A DNA stretch of 64,000 nt from Pseudomonas turukhanskensis (GCF_027922365.1 NZ_BSFN01000004.1:124001-188000), one strand, 5' to 3'; shown: positions 1 to 11,283, counted from the stretch's first letter. Made by a program: numbers and translations. Notes: a model not told the origin generated them from the sequence alone.

Positions 1-1681
1 CGGTTGGAATGCGAGTGAAGAGCCAGACCATGCCTACCAGCAATACGGCATAGCCCAGCAGGTAAGGCACCTTGTTACGCAGCATGCCGCGCACGCCACG
101 TTCGTAGCCGTTCACTGTGCGGTCGAAGTTGCGGTTGAACCAGCCGAAGAAGCCGCGTTTCGGTCCGTGGTCGCCTTCCTTGATCGGTTTGAGCAAGGTG
201 GCGCATAACGCCGGGGTGAAGATCAGGGCAACCAGCACCGACAGGCCCATGGCCGAGACAATGGTGATGGAGAACTGACGGTAGATCACACCGGTGGAGC
301 CGCCGAAGAAGGCCATTGGCAGCAATACCGCCGAAAGCACCATGGCGATACCGACCAACGCACCCTGGATCTGACCCATGGATTTCTTCGTCGCCTCTTT
401 GGGCGACAAGTGTTCCTCGGCCATTACCCGTTCAACGTTTTCCACCACCACGATGGCATCGTCCACCAACAGGCCGATGGCCAGCACCATGCCGAACATG
501 GTCAGGGTGTTGATGGTGAAACCTGAGGCAGCAAGGATGCCGAAGGTACCCAGCAACACCACCGGTACAGTCATGGTGGTGATGATGGTGGCGCGGATGT
601 TCTGCAGGAACAGGAACATCACCAGGAACACCAGCGCTACGGCTTCCAGCAGGGTGTGCACAACGCCTTCGATGGAAGCGGTGACCACTGGGGTGGTGTC
701 GTAGGGGTATACGGCTTTCATGCCGGCCGGAAAGAACGGTTCCAGGTCGGAAATGGTGGCGCGAATGGCTTTGGCGGTATCCAGGGCGTTGGCACCGGTC
801 GCCAGCTTGATCGCCAGACCCGAAGCCGGCTTGCCGTTGAACTGGGCGCTGATGCTGTAGTTTTCACCGCCAAGCTCGACCTTGGCGACATCACCCAGGC
901 GCACTTGCGAGCCGTCGCTATTGACCTTGAGCAGAATGTTCTTGAACTGATCTGCGTTCTGGAAACGGGTCTTGCCGATGATGGTGGCGTTCAGCTGCTG
1001 GCCGGCGACGGCGGGCAAGCCACCGAGCTGGCCGGAGGACACTTGCACGTTTTGCGCGGCGACGGCGGTTTTCACGTCCACCGGGGTCAGCTGGAATTTG
1101 TTCAGCTGGGCCGGGTCGAGCCAGATACGCATGGCGTACTGCGCACCGAACACCTGGAAGTCACCCACACCGGCGGTGCGCGAGATCGGGTCCTGCATGT
1201 TGGACACGATGTAGTTCGACAGGTCGTCCTTGGTCATGCTGCCGTCTTCGGACACCAGACCCACCACCATCAGGAAGTTCTTCACCGCCTTGGTGACGCG
1301 GATACCCTGTTGCTGCACTTCTTGCGGCAGCAGCGGGGTGGCCAGGTTGAGCTTGTTCTGCACCTGCACCTGAGCGGTGTCGGGGCTGGTGCCCTGGTTG
1401 AAGGTGGCGGTGATGGTCATGCTGCCGTCGGAGTTACTTTCCGAGCTCACATAACGCAGGTTGTCGATACCGTTGAGCTGTTGCTCGATGATCTGCACCA
1501 CGGTGTCTTGCACGGTCTGTGCGGAGGCGCCCGGGTAGGTCACCTGAATGGCGATGGCAGGCGGGGCAATTGCCGGGTACTGGTTGATTGGTAGTTTGAG
1601 AATGGACAGCGTGCCGACCAGCATGATCACCAGGGCGAGTACCCAGGCGAAAATGGGGCGGTCGATAAAGAATTTCGACAT
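1..1681 (-). CDS. ttgB: RND efflux pump inner-membrane transporter, TtgB/MexB type (partial)
   Basis: Inner-membrane, proton-driven component of a tripartite resistance-nodulation-division multidrug pump. Only about the first 560 of roughly 1,050 residues are in the window; the 3' part lies beyond the left edge. The N-terminus starts [14 protein letters not shown], as in MexB/TtgB/AcrB, and runs into the first membrane helix. The motif [12 protein letters not shown] near residue 400 carries the paired aspartates of the proton relay, and [11 protein letters not shown] follows. It starts 3 bases after the stop of the adaptor gene, so the two are co-transcribed. Family identity is very firm; the choice of ttgB over mexB as a name rests on the TtgR-like regulator and operator next door. 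Confidence 0.95.
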   Translation of the reverse strand, partial: MSKFFIDRPIFAWVLALVIMLVGTLSILKLPINQYPAIAPPAIAIQVTYPGASAQTVQDTVVQIIEQQLNGIDNLRYVSSESNSDGSMTITATFNQGTSPDTAQVQVQNKLNLATPLLPQEVQQQGIRVTKAVKNFLMVVGLVSEDGSMTKDDLSNYIVSNMQDPISRTAGVGDFQVFGAQYAMRIWLDPAQLNKFQLTPVDVKTAVAAQNVQVSSGQLGGLPAVAGQQLNATIIGKTRFQNADQFKNILLKVNSDGSQVRLGDVAKVELGGENYSISAQFNGKPASGLAIKLATGANALDTAKAIRATISDLEPFFPAGMKAVYPYDTTPVVTASIEGVVHTLLEAVALVFLVMFLFLQNIRATIITTMTVPVVLLGTFGILAASGFTINTLTMFGMVLAIGLLVDDAIVVVENVERVMAEEHLSPKEATKKSMGQIQGALVGIAMVLSAVLLPMAFFGGSTGVIYRQFSITIVSAMGLSVLVALIFTPALCATLLKPIKEGDHGPKRGFFGWFNRNFDRTVNGYERGVRGMLRNKVPYLLGYAVLLVGMVWLFTRIPT

Positions 1682-1684
1682 GAG

Positions 1685-2866
1685 TTACTTCCCTTCGCCT
1701 TGAGCCTGGCCTTTGTCGTCAGCCGCTTTGGCTGGCTTTTGCGCTGCTGCCGCGCCATTTGCCGGGGCAACGTTGGTGGCTTCGGACACTTTCACTTCCA
1801 CGCCCGGTTTCACGTATTGCAGGCCTTCGGTGATGACACGGTCGCCGGCTTTCAGGCCATCGTTGATTAGCCATTCGGTGCCCAGGGTGCGTTCGGCATT
1901 GAGCTGACGCAGCTCGACCTTGTTCTCGGCGTTGACTACCAGCGCGGTAGGCTGGCCTTTCAGGTCACGGGTTACGCCTTGCTGCGGAGCGAGGATGGCG
2001 TTTTCGTTGACCCCCGATTGCAGCTGGGCATGCACGAACATGCCGGGCAGCAGTTGGTGGTCGGGGTTGGGGAATACCGCGCGGATGGTGACCGAACCGG
2101 TGCCTTCATCTACCGACACTTCGGAGAATTCCAGCTTGCCTTCTTTCTCGTAGAGGCTGCCGTCTTCGAGCACCAGCTTGACCTTGGCGGCGTTGTCGCC
2201 GGCTTTCTGCAGGTGACCGCTTTCCAGTTCGCGGCGCAGTTTCAGCAGTTGGGCCGAAGACTGGGTGACGTCGACATAGATGGGGTCCAGCTGCTGGATG
2301 GTCGCCAGGGCGGTGGTCTGGCCGTTGCTGACCAGGGCGCCTTCAGTGACCGCAGAGCGGCCGATGCGACCGGCAATCGGCGCCAGCACTTTGGTGTAAC
2401 GCAAGTTGATCTGTGCGCTTTGCAGCGACGCTTCGGCCTGCAGGCGTTGGGACACGGCGTTGTCGTATTCCTGGCGGCTTACTGCTTGCTCACCCACCAG
2501 CTGCTTGTAACGGTCGGCCAGCGACTTGGCCGATTGCAGGGTGGCTTCGGCGCTTTTCAGGGTGGCTTCGTAAACGGCGGCGTCGATCTGATACAGCTGC
2601 TCGCCGGCTTTTACCTCACGGCCTTCGGTGAACAGACGCTTGAGGATGATGCCATTCACTTGCGGGCGAACTTCAGCCACGCGGTACGCGTTAGTACGAC
2701 CTGGCAGTTGGCTGACGAGGGAATAGGCCTGCGGCTTCAAGGTCACCACGCCCACTTGTGGGGTCTGTTGTGGCGGCGCTTCTGCTGCTTTTTCGCAACC
2801 GGTGAGCAACAGCGTTGCCAGTGCGAGGGCGGTAACCAGAGCGGTGGGGGCTGGCTTGAATTGCAT
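1685..2866 (-). CDS. ttgA: RND efflux periplasmic adaptor lipoprotein, TtgA/MexA type
   Basis: Membrane fusion protein linking the inner-membrane pump to an outer-membrane channel; 393 residues. The start MQFKPAPTALV is chosen because a GAGG ribosome site lies 7 bases upstream; an ATG 12 bases earlier has none. A signal peptide ends in the lipobox LLTGC, so the mature protein is a lipoprotein anchored at the conserved Cys. Then come the barrel/lipoyl segment (VRPQVNGIILKRLF), a coiled-coil hairpin (about residues 95-160) and the second lipoyl half (ITEGLQYVKPGVEVKV near the end). The C-terminal tail is Ala/Lys rich. It is first in the operon with ttgB and divergent from ttgR, with the shared operator between them. 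Confidence 0.95.
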   Translation of the reverse strand: MQFKPAPTALVTALALATLLLTGCEKAAEAPPQQTPQVGVVTLKPQAYSLVSQLPGRTNAYRVAEVRPQVNGIILKRLFTEGREVKAGEQLYQIDAAVYEATLKSAEATLQSAKSLADRYKQLVGEQAVSRQEYDNAVSQRLQAEASLQSAQINLRYTKVLAPIAGRIGRSAVTEGALVSNGQTTALATIQQLDPIYVDVTQSSAQLLKLRRELESGHLQKAGDNAAKVKLVLEDGSLYEKEGKLEFSEVSVDEGTGSVTIRAVFPNPDHQLLPGMFVHAQLQSGVNENAILAPQQGVTRDLKGQPTALVVNAENKVELRQLNAERTLGTEWLINDGLKAGDRVITEGLQYVKPGVEVKVSEATNVAPANGAAAAQKPAKAADDKGQAQGEGK

Positions 2867-3000
2867 GAAAGGCCTCATGTCGATCGGCGCTTGGAAGGGC
2901 GTCGGTACGATTGGTTAGTTTTTAATCGTTTTGGTTAGGCGGCTGATCAAGGCGTGATCAAAAAGTAAAAAAATTAAGTTGGATAGGTAGGATGCTAAGA

Positions 3001-3034
3001 AATATACTTACATTCACGGTTGTTTGTAAATGTC
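3001..3034. promoter_or_regulatory. TtgR operator in the ttgA/ttgR divergent promoter region
   Basis: The segment TACTTACATTCACGG followed by TTGTTTGTAAATG contains a TTACA...TGTAA inverted repeat. Read on the minus strand it is almost the P. putida TtgR operator as I remember it (TTTACAAACAACC..GAATGTAAGTATA). It lies in the 266-base gap between the two divergent starts, about 100 bases before ttgR and 135 before ttgA, where a repressor could control both. The match is from memory, not from a search. Confidence 0.8.
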
Positions 3035-3132
3035 TAAAGCTCGCTGTTACATAAGCTTTTTTCAGGCTTTGCACCTAACTGACACGACGCTGACATAACC
3101 CTTACGTGTCGCTAACCAAAGGCTGTTTCTGC

Positions 3133-3765
3133 ATGGTCAGACGTACAAAAGAAGAAGCGCAGGAAACCCGTAGCCAAATTCTCGATGCCGCCGAAAAGGC
3201 CTTTTACGAGCATGGCGTCGGGCGTACCACGCTGGCCAGAATTGCCGATGTCGCCGGGGTAACCCGAGGCGCCATCTATTGGCATTTCAGTAACAAGAGC
3301 GATCTTTTCCAAGCCATGCTTGAGCGGGCGCATTTGCCGTTCGAAGAGCTGGCCAAGGCCAGTGAAAGCGCCACCGAGCCCGACCCCTTGGGGCGCATGC
3401 GCGAGCTTCTGGTGCAGGTGCTGAAACAGACAGCGACGGATGCCAAGGTACGGCGCATCAACGAGATTCTGTTCCACAAATGTGAATACACTGAAGAGCT
3501 CAACGACCTGCGTCAGCAGATGCAAGACAACAGCATCGACTGCGACCAGCGTATCGAGCTCACGTTACGTAACGCCATCAACAAAAACCAGTTGCCAGCC
3601 GACCTCGACACCCAGCGAGCGGCGATCTGTCTGCATTCGTTTATCGACGGAGTACTGGCCAAGTGGCTGCTGGCGCCCAAGAGCCTGGCCCTGGGTAAAG
3701 AGGCGGAGCGGATAGTGGATGCGGCGCTGGATATGTTGCGGTTGAGCCCGGGGTTGCGGGTGTAA
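3133..3765 (+). CDS. ttgR: TetR-family efflux repressor, TtgR type
   Basis: Ligand-responsive repressor of the adjacent efflux operon; 210 residues. I use the ATG at 3133 (MVRRTKEEAQETRSQI), which matches the family N-terminus and has AAAGG upstream; an in-frame GTG at 3106 is less likely. The helix-turn-helix spans about residues 28-50 (TTLARIADVAGVTRGAIYWH). The rest is the all-helical ligand-binding domain, ending in LDMLRLSPGLRV as in TtgR. Effector-released repression of both divergent transcripts is known for TtgR and inferred here. Confidence 0.93.
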   Translation: MVRRTKEEAQETRSQILDAAEKAFYEHGVGRTTLARIADVAGVTRGAIYWHFSNKSDLFQAMLERAHLPFEELAKASESATEPDPLGRMRELLVQVLKQTATDAKVRRINEILFHKCEYTEELNDLRQQMQDNSIDCDQRIELTLRNAINKNQLPADLDTQRAAICLHSFIDGVLAKWLLAPKSLALGKEAERIVDAALDMLRLSPGLRV

Positions 3766-3784
3766 CCTGGGCCGGGTTAAAACG

Positions 3785-3885
3785 CCCGTCGTCCCCGCGA
3801 AGGCGGGGACCCAGAATCTCGGGTGATACGAGTGATGTGCCGGGCACACTATTCTGGATTCCCGCCTACGCGGGAATGACGGTGT
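3785..3885. repeat. Single REPIN-like doublet of two hairpin half-elements
   Basis: Two imperfect palindromes face each other: CCGTCGTCCCCGCGAAGG..GGGGACCCAGAAT and ATTCTGGATTCCCGCC..GCGGGAATGACGG, about 30 bases each with about 35 bases between. They are the same half-elements, in the same order, that make up the large array at 43.3-44.1 kb. It lies in the convergent gap between ttgR and the DAHP synthase gene and may also act as a two-way terminator. Confidence 0.8.
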
Positions 3886-3915
3886 CGAGTGTAATTACGT
3901 CGTTTGGGACAAAGC

Positions 3916-5262
3916 CTAACGACGAACCTGCTTCAACGTTTCCGCAATCAAAAACGCCAATTCCAGCGACTGATCGGCATTCATCCGTGGGTCGCAATGG
4001 GTGTGGTAGCGGTCGGACAATCCATCTTCAGTAATTGGCCGCGAGCCGCCGATGCATTCGGTGACATTCTGCCCGGTCATCTCGATATGAATGCCGCCGG
4101 CGTAAGTGCCTTCGGCTTCGTGCACCTGGAAGAACTGTTTCACCTCGGCCAGAATCTGCGCAAAGTCGCGCGTCTTGTAGCCGCTGGAGGCCTTGATGGT
4201 GTTGCCGTGCATGGGGTCTGAACTCCACAGCACATGGCGGCCTTCTTCTTTAACGGTACGCAGCAGACGCGGCAGCCCGGCTTCCACCTTGTCGGCGCCC
4301 ATGCGCACGATCAGGTTGAGGCGGCCCGGGTCGTTATCCGGGTTGAGAATATCGATCAGGCGAATCAGGTCTTCGCTGCTCATGCTCGGGCCGCACTTCA
4401 CGCCGATGGGGTTTCCCACGCCGCGCAGGAATTCCACATGGGCGCCGTCGACTTGCCGGGTGCGGTCGCCAATCCACAACATATGCGCCGAGCAGGCGTA
4501 GTCGCCGCCGGTCAGGCTGTCGCGGCGCACAAAGGCTTGCTCGTAGTTCAGCAACAGTGCTTCGTGGGCGGTGAAGAAACTGGTTTCGCGCAGTTGCGGC
4601 GAGGTGTCCATGCCGCAGGCGCGCATAAATGCCAGGGTTTCGTCGATGCGGTCGGCAAGCTGGTTGTATTTTTCGCCGAGCGCCGAGTTCTCGATAAATT
4701 CCAGGTTCCACTTGTGCACCTGGTGCAGGTCGGCAAAACCGCCCTGGGCAAAGGCGCGCAGCAGGTTGAGGCTGGCGGTGGACTGGTGATAGGCCTGCAG
4801 CAAACGCTCCGGGTCGGGCACGCGGCTGGTGGCGTCGAAGCCGATGCCGTTGACGATGTCGCCGCGGTAGGCGGGCAGGGTAACGCCGTCGATGGTTTCG
4901 TCATTGGCTGAGCGCGGTTTGGCGAATTGGCCGGCCATACGCCCGACTTTTACGACCGGGCTGCCGGCAGCGAAGGTCATGACAATGGCCATTTGCAGCA
5001 ACACCTTGAAGGTGTCGCGAATTTTCGCGGCGCTGAATTCGGCAAAACTCTCGGCGCAATCGCCCCCTTGCAGCAGAAACGCACGACCCTGGGTGACCTC
5101 GGCAAACTGGCGACGCAGTTCGCGCGCTTCGCCGGCAAACACCAGCGGCGGATAACTGGCCAGGGTTTGCTCAACGGTGCTCAGGTGGGCGGCGTCTGGG
5201 TACTGCGGTTGCTGCTGGATGGGTTTAGCTCTCCAGCTGCTGGGGCTCCATGGTTGCGACAT
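3916..5262 (-). CDS. Class II 3-deoxy-7-phosphoheptulonate (DAHP) synthase
   Basis: First enzyme of the shikimate pathway: condenses phosphoenolpyruvate and erythrose 4-phosphate to DAHP in the cytoplasm. The 448 residues match the class II (plant/PhzC-like) family, not the AroF/G/H class I type. Diagnostic blocks are [11 protein letters not shown] near the N-terminus, [35 protein letters not shown] and the C-terminal [20 protein letters not shown], with metal- and PEP-binding Cys, Arg, Lys, His and Glu present. No phenazine genes are nearby, so a housekeeping role is more likely than PhzC. Its 3' end faces ttgR across the REPIN-like doublet. Confidence 0.95.
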   Translation of the reverse strand: MSQPWSPSSWRAKPIQQQPQYPDAAHLSTVEQTLASYPPLVFAGEARELRRQFAEVTQGRAFLLQGGDCAESFAEFSAAKIRDTFKVLLQMAIVMTFAAGSPVVKVGRMAGQFAKPRSANDETIDGVTLPAYRGDIVNGIGFDATSRVPDPERLLQAYHQSTASLNLLRAFAQGGFADLHQVHKWNLEFIENSALGEKYNQLADRIDETLAFMRACGMDTSPQLRETSFFTAHEALLLNYEQAFVRRDSLTGGDYACSAHMLWIGDRTRQVDGAHVEFLRGVGNPIGVKCGPSMSSEDLIRLIDILNPDNDPGRLNLIVRMGADKVEAGLPRLLRTVKEEGRHVLWSSDPMHGNTIKASSGYKTRDFAQILAEVKQFFQVHEAEGTYAGGIHIEMTGQNVTECIGGSRPITEDGLSDRYHTHCDPRMNADQSLELAFLIAETLKQVRR

Positions 5263-5373
5263 CGAGGTTCTCGGCTCAAGCAGATTAGGCGGATGGGCAT
5301 GGTAACCGATCGGCCCGGGCTCACAAGCGCACAGGCTCTCGATAGGCGTGATAGAGGCGCTGCATGCGCGCTT

Positions 5374-6114
5374 TCAGAACAGTTTCCACGGCGCGACAAG
5401 CAATACACCGGTCACCACCAGCACGGCATAAATGCCGAGACGGAAATAGCGCTCATCCACGCGACGATGCAAACGTTCACCCAACCAGATGCCGAGCACC
5501 AACAGCGGTGCAAAGCTCACCACCTGCGGCAGCGCCGGCAGTAGGCGACCATCCAGCGCAAACGCCAGCGTCAGCAGCCCGTTGAGGGTGAACCACACCG
5601 CCACCAACGTGGCGCGCAGCCGGCTTTTGTCCAGCGGACTGCCCGCCAAGGCGAGCACCAGCAGCGGCCCGCCCGAGGCAAATAGCCCATGGCAGGCACC
5701 GGCCGCCGTGGTGGTGGCGCGCATGATCCAGATCGGCACATGGCGCACCTTCGCACTCGGCCGGCGCAGCAGTTCACGCAGCGCAAACCACAGAATCAAT
5801 ACGCCGAACCCGCGCTTCAGCGCCTGGCCATCCAGCCACGGCGACAGGCAATAGCCCAGCAGCGTGCCTACCAGCATGCCTGGCAGAATGCTGCCGGCCA
5901 GCAAGCGGCGGTCGATCAGCCGGCGGTAGCGCCAGCTGAGGTAGCCCGTCATGCAGATATTCAGCGGCACCAGAATCGGCAGCAACTGCTCGATAGGCAG
6001 CAGCAGGGCGCCCAGCGACAGCGCGATTACCACGCTGCCGAAGCCGGTGATCGCTTCGAGGGTGTACGCCAGCAGAATAAAAACGCCTAAGGCCAGGTGA
6101 GCCTCAAGAGGCAT
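5374..6114 (-). CDS. TauE/SafE-family membrane exporter
   Basis: Polytopic membrane protein of 246 residues with about seven to eight hydrophobic helices and the family pattern LEAITGFGSVVIALSLGALL at residues 19-38. The family exports sulfite, sulfoacetate or other organic anions; the substrate cannot be read from sequence. The ATG overlaps the 3' end of the flavin monooxygenase gene by 11 bases, so the pair is translationally coupled. This suggests the exporter handles a product or by-product of that enzyme, which is inference. Confidence 0.85.
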   Translation of the reverse strand: MPLEAHLALGVFILLAYTLEAITGFGSVVIALSLGALLLPIEQLLPILVPLNICMTGYLSWRYRRLIDRRLLAGSILPGMLVGTLLGYCLSPWLDGQALKRGFGVLILWFALRELLRRPSAKVRHVPIWIMRATTTAAGACHGLFASGGPLLVLALAGSPLDKSRLRATLVAVWFTLNGLLTLAFALDGRLLPALPQVVSFAPLLVLGIWLGERLHRRVDERYFRLGIYAVLVVTGVLLVAPWKLF

Positions 6115-7438
6115 TCGTGGCGGCGCTCAACTGCTCGATATGTTGCTGTTGCAAACGCAACTCGGCGGCGTGCTGGGCGATGCTTTGGCGGTAGGTGTCT
6201 TTGTGTACGTAGTAGGCCATGCGCTCCAGTTCCAGATACTGGTAGCCGCCGTCCAGGCGAATGCTGGCGCGCTCGCGCTTGGTGGCCTGGAAGGCTTTGG
6301 CGGCGGCGCTGCCGGCCTGCAAATGACGAATAAACAGCGCTACCAACTCGGCTTGCTCCGCACGGCCCTGCCAACCGAGGCCCGAGGCTTCGACCATGCC
6401 CATCATGAACAGGTCGTCGTATTCGGGGTGAAACACGTTGAGGTACAGCTTCGGCGCGCCGGCGTTCTCGGGCCAGTTGAGGTGGCTGCGCTCGATAAAG
6501 GGATAGTCCAACTTGTAACCGGTGCCTTGCAGAATCAGGTCGTACTCGGCCTGCTCGCCGTCGGTGAAGGTCACCCATTTGCCGTCGACATTCGCCACAT
6601 CGCGGCGCGCCTTGATATCGCCATGGCCTAGGTGATGCAACACCAGGGAATTCACCACCGGGTGCGATTCGTAGAGTTTGTAGTCCGGGTCTGGCAGGCC
6701 GTAATTCGACGGCTTGCCAATCAAGGCGCGAATCAGCAGGCCATCGATGCGCTGCTTGAACGCGCGCGGCAGTTTTACTGCGCCACCGAAGGTGTCGATA
6801 GGGCGGCCCAGCAGAAACTTGGGCAGGAAGTAGTAACCCCGGCGTACCGACAGATCCACCGAGGCCGCGCGGTGTACGGCATCCACTGTGATGTCGCAGG
6901 CCGAGTTGCCGCAACCAACGATCAGCACCCGCTTGCCAGCGAACACCTCGGGGGAGCGATAGTCGCTGGAGTGCATCAGCTCGCCGGCAAATTGCCCCGG
7001 CAGCTTGGCCAGGTTGGGTGTGTGCAGGGTGCCGTTGGCAATCAGTACGCCCTCGAACTGCCACTCGCGGGTGACGCCGGCTTTTTCCGTATACAGCGTC
7101 CAGCCTGTTTCCTGGCGTTCCATGCGCACTACGCGGGTGCCGAACTGGTAGTGCTCGTACAGGCCGAAATGCTCGGCGTAGTCGCGGAAATACCGGCGCA
7201 TTTCGCTATGGTGCGGGTAGGGCGCCACGTCGTCACGCATGGGGAATTCGGCAAACTGGGTAGTGCCCTTGGAGGAGATCAGGTGCGCTGAGTCGTACAT
7301 GGTGCTGTGCGGGTTATCGATATCCCACAGCCCCCCCACGTCGTCGTGCAGCTCGAAGCCGACGAAGGCAATGCCGTGTTTTTGCAACTGGCGGGCAGTG
7401 CAAAGCCCCATTGGACCGGCACCAATAATCGCGTACAT
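6104..7438 (-). CDS. Flavin-containing monooxygenase-like NAD(P)/FAD protein
   Basis: Probable FAD/NADPH monooxygenase of 444 residues (group B FMO/Baeyer-Villiger-like). The start MYAIIGAGPMGL is favoured by GAGGTG 7 bases upstream; an in-frame GTG three codons earlier overlaps that site. The FAD-binding GxGxxG is at residues 6-11. The second dinucleotide site is VLIVGCGNSACDI, preceded by FAGELMHSSDYRSP, which resembles the FMO signature FxGxxxHxxxY. A late ATG-type motif (LILQGTGYKLDYPF) completes the fold. The native substrate is unknown. It forms a two-gene operon with the TauE/SafE exporter. Confidence 0.88.
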   Translation of the reverse strand: MYAIIGAGPMGLCTARQLQKHGIAFVGFELHDDVGGLWDIDNPHSTMYDSAHLISSKGTTQFAEFPMRDDVAPYPHHSEMRRYFRDYAEHFGLYEHYQFGTRVVRMERQETGWTLYTEKAGVTREWQFEGVLIANGTLHTPNLAKLPGQFAGELMHSSDYRSPEVFAGKRVLIVGCGNSACDITVDAVHRAASVDLSVRRGYYFLPKFLLGRPIDTFGGAVKLPRAFKQRIDGLLIRALIGKPSNYGLPDPDYKLYESHPVVNSLVLHHLGHGDIKARRDVANVDGKWVTFTDGEQAEYDLILQGTGYKLDYPFIERSHLNWPENAGAPKLYLNVFHPEYDDLFMMGMVEASGLGWQGRAEQAELVALFIRHLQAGSAAAKAFQATKRERASIRLDGGYQYLELERMAYYVHKDTYRQSIAQHAAELRLQQQHIEQLSAATNAS

Positions 7439-7563
7439 GAAAAGCACCTCGCGTTCTTATTCTAGTAGGGGCAATAAAGTGGACGAATTATCGCGTGACC
7501 GGGCCCCGACTCATCAATGACAATCGGCGCCTTTCTCGCCTGCCCCATGGTCGGTGATGTCAT

Positions 7564-7601
7564 CGGACCGTTTGAAAATTGCTGTGCTTTCAAACGGTCC
7601 G
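7564..7601. promoter_or_regulatory. Perfect 14-bp inverted repeat upstream of the SpeE-like gene
   Basis: CGGACCGTTTGAAA (7564-7577) is followed after 10 bases by its exact reverse complement, ending 23 bases before the ATG of the next gene. No T-run follows on either strand, so it is not an ordinary terminator. It could be an operator or an mRNA leader hairpin just ahead of the ribosome site. Confidence 0.75.
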
Positions 7602-7624
7602 AACGGTGGATTTTGGAGAGTGCA

Positions 7625-8398
7625 ATGCCTGAACAGCCGCCCCGCGACGAGCTGACCGAAGAGCTTCTGCTGGCCGAGGTGCACGACGAATACGGCGTGA
7701 TCAAGGTCATGCAGGTGGGCGAGTATCGCTTTCTCGAGTTCGGCGATGCCATCGAGCAAAGCTGCGTGTTTTTGCCTGAGCCGACCTGGCTGGAGTACGA
7801 CTACACCCGCGCCATGTTTATCGGCGCGCTTAGTCATGCGCAGCCGGAGAGTGCGTTGTTTCTTGGCCTCGGCGCCGGCACCCTGACCCAGGCATGTCTG
7901 AAGTTTCTGCCGCTGGACGATGTGGAAGCTATCGAGCTGCGCCCCGATGTGCCGCGCCTGGCGATGGAGTACATGGGGCTGGACGACGATCCACGCCTGT
8001 ACGTGCGCATCGGCGATGCCTTGGAACTGCTGGAAAGCGCGGAAAACGCCGACCTGATCTTCGTCGACCTCTATACCGACACCGGCCCCGCTGTAGGCCA
8101 TCTGGCCTGGCGCTTTCTTGAAGGCTGCCAGCAGCGTCTGAATCCGGGCGGCTGGCTGGTGATCAACCAATGGGCCAGCGATGACGGCAAGCCGTTAGGT
8201 GCGGCGCTGCTGCGTGGGTTGTACCACCGGCATTACTGGGAGCTGCCGGTGAAGGAGGGCAATGTAATTCTGCTGGTGCCGGCCGACCTCGATCAGCAAC
8301 TGGATATTGACGCCCTGAAGCAACGCGCCGAAGCGCTGCAACCACTGCTTGGTTATTCGCTGCAGCCCTTGATCGAACTGGTGCGCCCGGCCACCTGA
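7625..8398 (+). CDS. Spermidine-synthase-like methyltransferase-fold protein
   Basis: 257-residue protein with the polyamine synthase/SAM-binding Rossmann fold. I start at the ATG at 7625 because GGAGAG lies just upstream; the open frame before it includes the inverted repeat. The nucleotide-binding motif is ALFLGLGAGTLTQACL, the acidic strand end is VEAIELRPDV, and DLIFVDLYTD lies at the active-site strand. A full putrescine aminopropyltransferase would normally be longer with an N-terminal beta domain, so the true substrate is uncertain. Its stop is one base before the convergent crotonase stop. Confidence 0.8.
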   Translation: MPEQPPRDELTEELLLAEVHDEYGVIKVMQVGEYRFLEFGDAIEQSCVFLPEPTWLEYDYTRAMFIGALSHAQPESALFLGLGAGTLTQACLKFLPLDDVEAIELRPDVPRLAMEYMGLDDDPRLYVRIGDALELLESAENADLIFVDLYTDTGPAVGHLAWRFLEGCQQRLNPGGWLVINQWASDDGKPLGAALLRGLYHRHYWELPVKEGNVILLVPADLDQQLDIDALKQRAEALQPLLGYSLQPLIELVRPAT

Positions 8399-8399
8399 G

Positions 8400-9191
8400 T
8401 CAGCGGCCCTTGAACTCGCCCGGGCGGCGTTCCTGCATGGCACGCACGCCTTCCTGCGCATCTTCGCTGGCCATCAGGCGGCGCATGGTGGTTGGCAGGT
8501 CGGCCGCTGCTGCTGTTTCCCCTTCGTTCACGGCCTGACGGGCCGACGCCAGGGTCGCCTGGACACCGAGCGGCGCCTGGGCGGCGACCCGCTCGGCAAG
8601 CTGCAGGGCACGCGGCATCAGCTCTTCGCTGGCCAGCACTTCCTGCACCAGGCCCAGGCGGCACGCCTCATGGGCATCGAATTCATCACCCGTCAGCAGC
8701 CAACGCATGGCGTTGCCCCACCCAGCGGTCTGGTGCATGCGCAGTGTGGCGCCGCCAAAGGGGAAAATGCCGCGCTGCACTTCCATCTGCGCAAAGCGGG
8801 TGTTGCTGGCGCACAGGTTGATGTCGGAGGCGAGCATCAGTTCGATGCTGATGGTGTAGCAGTAACCCTGCACGGCGACGATCACCGGCTTGCTGACCCG
8901 CGGGCCGCCGAAAACGCCCCAGGGGTCGCAGCCGCCTTCGGGAATCTGCCAACCGCTGACAAAGGTGGCGGCGACATTGGCCAGGTCCAGGCCGGCGGTG
9001 AAATGTTCGCCGTGGGCAAAAACCAGCGCCACCCGCGCCTCGGTGTCGCGTTCGAATTCGCCGTAGGCCAGGGTCAGGTCATCGAGTAGCGGCAAGTCGA
9101 AGGCATTGCGTTTGCTCGGGCGATCCAGGCCGATCAGCATGATGTGGCCTCGTTTTTCCCGCGTGACACGACCGACGCTGCTGCGATTCAT
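8400..9191 (-). CDS. Enoyl-CoA hydratase/isomerase (crotonase) family protein
   Basis: Crotonase-fold acyl-CoA enzyme of 263 residues. The start at 9191 (MNRSSVGRVTREKRG) has AAGGA upstream; a longer frame reaching 9290 looks untranslated. Family landmarks are LDRPSKRNAFDLPLL near residue 30, the oxyanion-hole segment HFTAGLDLANV, and VQGYCYTISIELMLASDI, where the usual catalytic Glu pair is not obvious. It could be a hydratase, isomerase or hydrolase. No beta-oxidation partner is adjacent. Confidence 0.85.
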   Translation of the reverse strand: MNRSSVGRVTREKRGHIMLIGLDRPSKRNAFDLPLLDDLTLAYGEFERDTEARVALVFAHGEHFTAGLDLANVAATFVSGWQIPEGGCDPWGVFGGPRVSKPVIVAVQGYCYTISIELMLASDINLCASNTRFAQMEVQRGIFPFGGATLRMHQTAGWGNAMRWLLTGDEFDAHEACRLGLVQEVLASEELMPRALQLAERVAAQAPLGVQATLASARQAVNEGETAAAADLPTTMRRLMASEDAQEGVRAMQERRPGEFKGR

Positions 9192-9353
9192 CGAATTATC
9201 CTTGTAAGAACGGGCAAGAAAGAGGGCCACTGGTGCGGTATAGCTGGGCTGCTTTGCCTTGTCCATGTACGTCTGTGTGCTACGGTTCACAAGCGTTGCA
9301 GCGGTCTATCTCGGTGACCGGCCAGCGGAGTGTAAGGATTTTCTTGGCAAAAC

Positions 9354-9602
9354 TTACACCGCGGTCAAGATTTTCCGGTATAGTGCGCGCCGGCTTCAGA
9401 CAGCCGTGTTCAGGTTTTGCAGGTTTTTCCGGAGCGAGCTCCGGTTGCAGTTCACCAAGTGGGCGTCCTGAATATCTTCTTTTTTCATTAATACGTTTTC
9501 GCAAATCCCCGCCTACAGGGCTGCCAGGGTTACCTTCGGGTCTTACACGGCATGCGCAGCTTTGGAACATGGGTCTTTGCGGATGCACTTTGAGGCAGAC
9601 CC
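9354..9602 (+). promoter_or_regulatory. Candidate promoter and long leader of the DEAD-box helicase gene
   Basis: The 411-base gap between the divergent crotonase and helicase genes holds a good -10 (TATAGT, 9379-9384) with a weak TTACAC 19 bases before it. This would give a leader of about 210 bases. The leader contains a 6-bp GC hairpin with a CGAG loop (9429-9444) and a T-rich run near 9478-9485. Long leaders are typical of cold-induced helicase genes; regulation is inferred. Confidence 0.4.
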
Positions 9603-11273
<1,671 letters not shown>

Positions 11274-11283
11274 TTCAGCGCCC

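Noticed and set aside
656..2938. Long plus-strand frames opposite ttgA and ttgB
   Set aside because: Shadows of the RND genes; no start signals and composition typical of antisense frames.
7564..7601. Hairpin as an intrinsic terminator
   Set aside because: No T-run follows on either strand and it lies directly before a gene start.
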